Below, in pieces: positions 60,891 to 64,000 of a stretch of DNA of 64,000 bases (its first letter is position 1; every line of letters starts with the position of its first letter). This DNA is from Paenibacillus phytohabitans (GTDB taxonomy: Bacteria > Bacillota > Bacilli > Paenibacillales > Paenibacillaceae): assembly GCF_013141775.1 (NCBI RefSeq), contig NZ_WHOB01000016.1, forward strand, positions 186,001 to 250,000, given 5' to 3'. The notes below the pieces were generated by a model that saw nothing but the letters and a program-made list of their open reading frames with translations, had not been told where the DNA came from and did no database searches. The position numbers were made by a program, and so were the translations under genes.

Positions 60891-61946
60891 ATGGGGAAAA
60901 AGAAGCAAACCTTACCCGCCGATTTTGGCGAGCGGGTCAAAACGAATGATATCGCAGCGCTCAAGGCCATCTTTGAGGAGTGCGAATGGGATGCCCGCGG
61001 GGGCTACAGCAAAGGAACCGCGCTCAGCTTCCGGCAGATCCCGGATGAGCTGGTCCGCTGGCTTGTAGCGCAGGGTGCAGACATCAACGCCCGGGACAAA
61101 TATGAGCACACCCCGCTGCACTCCCAGGCTGCAACCTGGTCCGGAAATATCCCGTTACTGCTGGAATTAGGCGCAGACCCGGATGCCCTGGATTATCAGA
61201 ATGAGACACCGCTGCACGCAGCGGCAGGTTATTACCGTACCCGGGCCATACAGGATCTGGTCGTCCATGGTGCAAACATTCATGCGGAGAATAAACGGAA
61301 ACAAACACCGCTTGCTAAGGGATTATCCCAATGCCGGAATATCGATATAGCTAACATGGTGGAAATCTCGAAAATCCTGCTGGATGCCGGAGCCGCAATC
61401 ACGCCGGAGATGAAAGATTCCGTGCGGCGGATCGGCAAGGATCTGGAATTCGTCAGAGCCAGCCACAGTAACGATGAGCTGGATCAAAAAGCATCCGCAC
61501 TGCTGGAGCTGTACCGGCTATTCGATGTCGAGCCTGTAGCGAAACAGGTGAAGCATGATGGAACCTCCCCTATCAAGGCTGCCACAGCGGCATGGTCCGC
61601 CCAGCATCAGGAGCTCTGGGATTACCTTGTCCCTGCTTCAGGGCACGCGCAAACTGTACAGGGAGAGGTTATCCGCATCACCGGACGGGTCTCTCATGAA
61701 ATCCTGGATAACGGCGGAGGCAACTGGGATGACAATTTCCGTAAAATGCTGGATGCCCTTATCCGGCATCTGGGCACAGGTACACCTTTATCTCCCGCCC
61801 TCCTCCAGGAGGCAGCTTCATTAACCAATAGGCTGCGTAAGGGTTCCGGCTACGATGAACCGGCAAGATTAAGTGAACTGGCAGTGCAGTGGGTACTGGC
61901 CAATCCTCAGCCTGTCTCTATGGAACAACCGGATTATACCCGTTAA
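60891..61946 (+). CDS. Ankyrin-repeat protein
   Basis: A 351-residue cytosolic protein. At least three ankyrin-type units lie in residues 40-150, for example LVAQGADINARDKYEHTPLH, LLELGADPDALDYQNETPLH and VHGANIHAENKRKQTPL. The C-terminal 200 residues are not recognised. The start is unusual: AAGGAG is seven bases before an out-of-frame ATG at 60886 and twelve bases before the in-frame ATG at 60891. The gene ends only 20 bases from the convergent cysteine desulfidase-type gene, with no terminator between them. Confidence 0.87.
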   Translation: MGKKKQTLPADFGERVKTNDIAALKAIFEECEWDARGGYSKGTALSFRQIPDELVRWLVAQGADINARDKYEHTPLHSQAATWSGNIPLLLELGADPDALDYQNETPLHAAAGYYRTRAIQDLVVHGANIHAENKRKQTPLAKGLSQCRNIDIANMVEISKILLDAGAAITPEMKDSVRRIGKDLEFVRASHSNDELDQKASALLELYRLFDVEPVAKQVKHDGTSPIKAATAAWSAQHQELWDYLVPASGHAQTVQGEVIRITGRVSHEILDNGGGNWDDNFRKMLDALIRHLGTGTPLSPALLQEAASLTNRLRKGSGYDEPARLSELAVQWVLANPQPVSMEQPDYTR

Positions 61947-61966
61947 GTCTAATATATACGGACGTA

Positions 61967-63256
61967 TTACGATACCGCTCCTTTGGAGAGCATAATATTC
62001 AGGATGGCCTGGTCGGTTGCCGCAAGCCCTTCCTGAACCAGTGTCTCCATATTCTTGATTGTATCTTCAACCTTCTCAAAGATTACCCCGTCATTCAGAC
62101 TGGCTGAAATGTCGTTCATCGCCAGTGTTGCGGATTGGATTGCCGCGTTCGTGGCGGTTGAGATTTTGAGCGCGCAGGTCGGTTTCGCACCATCGCAGAT
62201 CATTCCGGAAGTAGAAGCAATAGTGTTCTGGATGGAGCGCTTGATCTGCTCCAGCGTGCCGCCCATCAGGTAGACAATACCGCTCCCTGCCCCTACTCCG
62301 CCCGCAATTCCCGATCCGCACAGCGGGGACAGACGGCCGATATAATGCTTGACATGAATGGTAATCAGATTGCTGAGCGCCATCGCTCTTGCCAGTGTCT
62401 CCTCATCTTTGCCGAGGAGCTCTGCAAGGGCAATTACCGGCATCGTGCAGGCAATGCCCTGATTTCCGCTTCCCGCAGTGGTCATGACAGGCATGGCGCT
62501 GCCGTCCATCCGCGCATCGGATGCCGCTGCCGTTGCGGCAATAATCCGGTTCGCCACATCATTACCGAACAGATTGACAGCCGACTGCTGGCTCATCTTC
62601 CTGCCCACCTGCAGGCCATACTCCCCGCGCAGCCCCTCGTCCGAAATCGCCTTATTCATCCGCGCTCCTTCCAGCAGAAACCGCAGCTCAGAGAAATCCG
62701 CAGTCTGGATGAACTCATATATTTCTTCCAATGAAACCGAATATGCCTCCGGGTCCAGCGTGTCTGACTCCTCGCAATCCGCCTTGTCTATCCCCTGCTC
62801 CAGCTTAACGCCGTCTTTGGACAGGAATACTACATTTGTATGCTCTTTAGCTACAATTGCAGTCGCTGTATGATTCAAGCTGCTTACCCTGGCTTCAATA
62901 TACAATTTCTCAGGGGTATCCTTCAGTTCCACATAGAGCAGCTTCTGCTCGATCATCGCATTAGCCTTCGCCAGCTCACCGGGAGTAAGTCCGGAGAGAA
63001 TCTCCAGCTTGCGGTGAGAACGGCGGATCACTGCGCCCAAGGCTGCCGCTATCGGCAGACCGGTCTGCCCGGTGCCTGGAATCCCTACCCCCATCGCATT
63101 CTTCACAATATTCCCGCTGAGGAACAGCTGAATCGAAGTAATCTCTCCTTCAACCTGTTCAGCCGCCAAAGAGACTGCATAGGCAACCGCAATCGGCTCG
63201 GTGCAGCCTTCTGCCGGAACAATTTCTTTTATCAATACTTCCAGTAGGTTAACCAT
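61967..63256 (-). CDS. UPF0597 / CyuA-type L-cysteine desulfidase (serine dehydratase-like)
   Basis: A 429-residue protein of the family that includes E. coli YhaM (CyuA), an Fe-S enzyme breaking L-cysteine to pyruvate, ammonia and sulfide. Likely cluster and catalytic cysteines are in PAEGCTEP (residue 18), GNQGIACTMP, PLCGSGIAGG and GMICDGAKPTCALK. Databases sometimes call it L-serine ammonia-lyase alpha. GGTGAT is the probable ribosome site. A terminator-bearing leader lies 150 bases upstream. No cysteine transporter gene is adjacent. Confidence 0.85.
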   Translation of the reverse strand: MVNLLEVLIKEIVPAEGCTEPIAVAYAVSLAAEQVEGEITSIQLFLSGNIVKNAMGVGIPGTGQTGLPIAAALGAVIRRSHRKLEILSGLTPGELAKANAMIEQKLLYVELKDTPEKLYIEARVSSLNHTATAIVAKEHTNVVFLSKDGVKLEQGIDKADCEESDTLDPEAYSVSLEEIYEFIQTADFSELRFLLEGARMNKAISDEGLRGEYGLQVGRKMSQQSAVNLFGNDVANRIIAATAAASDARMDGSAMPVMTTAGSGNQGIACTMPVIALAELLGKDEETLARAMALSNLITIHVKHYIGRLSPLCGSGIAGGVGAGSGIVYLMGGTLEQIKRSIQNTIASTSGMICDGAKPTCALKISTATNAAIQSATLAMNDISASLNDGVIFEKVEDTIKNMETLVQEGLAATDQAILNIMLSKGAVS

Positions 63257-63394
63257 ACGCGAATCACCATTCCTCTATCTCTCTCTATATAACTATTCCT
63301 ATATAGTACCTCAGATTGATAGCCTGGGGGAATCCCCGTTATTAACCATTAACCAGCGTTCCCGGAATTATTGCCGTGTAAGCATGCAAATGTC

Positions 63395-63429
63395 AAAAAA
63401 AACAGCAAGTTCCTTGAAGGAACCTGCTG
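63395..63429 (-). terminator. Terminator upstream of the cysteine desulfidase gene
   Basis: Minus strand CAGCAGGTTCC-TTCAA-GGAACTTGCTG (one wobble) followed by eight T residues. It lies between the 8-codon ORF and the desulfidase gene. Confidence 0.88.
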
Positions 63430-63461
63430 GTAATTGCAATCATATCAAGGCCAGTACCGTT

Positions 63462-63488
63462 TCAGGCAAGTATGCCAGTTCTTAACAT
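63462..63488 (-). CDS. Possible 8-codon leader ORF
   Basis: ATG at 63488, MLRTGILA, TGA at 63462, with GGAGGG five bases upstream. The strong ribosome site, very short length and the terminator about 30 bases downstream suggest a leader peptide, but there are no Cys codons and no clear promoter was found. It could be accidental. Confidence 0.3.
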   Translation of the reverse strand: MLRTGILA

Positions 63489-63578
63489 AATATCCCTCCA
63501 TTGGTATAGTTAAAAAATAATACGGGCAATGACAAATTGATGATTAGCGTCCTAAGTTTGTGAACAATCCGCACATAC

Positions 63579-63616
63579 AAACAGGGGGTGAGAACATTCC
63601 GTTCCGCCCCCCCCTG
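63579..63616 (-). terminator. Terminator after the LamG protein gene
   Basis: Minus strand CAGGGGG...CCCCCTG with inner GGAAC/GTTCT pairing, then TTTG. The T tract is short. Confidence 0.6.
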
Positions 63617-63650
63617 CTGCATAGCTTCAGTCCACTGCGTGCCTGCTTAG

Positions 63651-64000
63651 TTACCGTTCTGATTGTACTCCGCCAGCACCCCTTCAGGGGTGAGCACATT
63701 GTTGTAAACTTTCAGTTCGTCGATCAGACCCTTGTAAGGTGTATCCCAGTAATTCACACCCAGCGTGAAGATTCCATTGTTATTCGTAAAAGTAGCCGGG
63801 AAATCGGTGCCCGAAAACTTCTCTGCGCCATTGATATACAGCTTAACCGTTCCGTTATGGACTGTAAAAACAACATGTGTCCACTGTTTTACAGGGATTA
63901 CGAATCCGGCAGTTGCTCTATAGGCCGCATTCGCCCATACCAGTGTTTCCTTCTCAGCGAGCTGAGGTACTAGGCTGATCCAGCTGCTGGTCGAGCTTGC
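63651..64000 (-). CDS. LamG/concanavalin-like domain protein (C-terminal part only)
   Basis: The window holds the last 116 residues; the start lies to the right. The segment is a typical LamG/laminin-G-like beta-sandwich: WTHVVFTVHNGTVKLYINGA, then GIFTLGVNYWDTPYKGLIDELKVYN and a final LTPEGVLAEYNQNG. Such domains end secreted glycoside hydrolases (for example arabinan- or galactan-active enzymes) and help bind polysaccharide. The catalytic part cannot be seen. Confidence 0.85.

Overview
The window looks like chromosome from a spore-forming, moderate-GC member of the Bacillota, most likely Paenibacillus or a close relative. The reasons are the spore genes (cotE, ricA, a CotD-like coat protein, a BclA-like collagen protein), a bacillithiol disulfide reductase, strong AGGAGG-type ribosome sites with frequent GTG/TTG starts, and many intrinsic terminators. 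No tRNA, rRNA, CRISPR array, prophage or transposase was seen. Both ends cut genes: mutS on the left and a secreted LamG-domain protein on the right.

Layout. 1-6.1 kb: mutS (partial), a GNAT acetyltransferase, a GC-rich amidoligase with an internal 78-bp tandem repeat, and cotE. 6.3-11.4 kb: an HD-GYP phosphodiesterase, an aromatic-acid exporter-type protein and a three-gene SsuABC/TauABC-like importer behind a folded leader and a cre site. 11.7-24.5 kb: a lipoprotein alpha-amylase, azoreductase, rsgA, a very compact microgene unit next to a candidate structured RNA, an ArsR regulator, bdr, DUF441 and an ABC exporter. 24.5-28.9 kb: a heterodimeric multidrug exporter (BmrC/BmrD type) behind a leader peptide and attenuator. 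29-39 kb: YcaQ-like protein, a lone HEPN-motif protein, an ABC-2 transporter, a copper-binding four-helix bundle, a COG0523 GTPase, moaB, a coat protein and a ROK-MFS-DUF1349 operon. 39-44 kb: a two-gene ferredoxin-dependent 2-oxoacid oxidoreductase and a secreted GH8 enzyme. 44.5-49.7 kb: an NAD-salvage trio (Nudix/NrtR-like, nicotinamidase, NAPRTase), then ricA and miaB. 49.9-54.5 kb: an AraC-exporter-deaminase cassette, the collagen-like protein and an old yellow enzyme. 54.7-60.7 kb: the L-rhamnose operon (lactaldehyde reductase, rhaB, rhaA, rhaD) with a divergent DeoR regulator. 60.9-64 kb: ankyrin protein, cysteine desulfidase-type protein with an upstream attenuator-like element, and the LamG protein.

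Themes. Carbohydrate use (amylase, GH8, rhamnose, LamG protein), drug and toxic-compound handling (BmrCD, other exporters, azoreductase, deaminase cassette) and sporulation dominate. The miaB-ricA-cotE-mutS order known from Bacillus subtilis is kept in direction here but split by about 41 kb. The most interesting signals are non-coding: the bmrCD attenuator, the microgene plus structured RNA at 17.45-17.82 kb, a dispersed palindromic element in two copies whose arms differ but still pair, a 32-bp perfect palindrome before GH8, and a terminator-bearing leader before the cysteine desulfidase gene.
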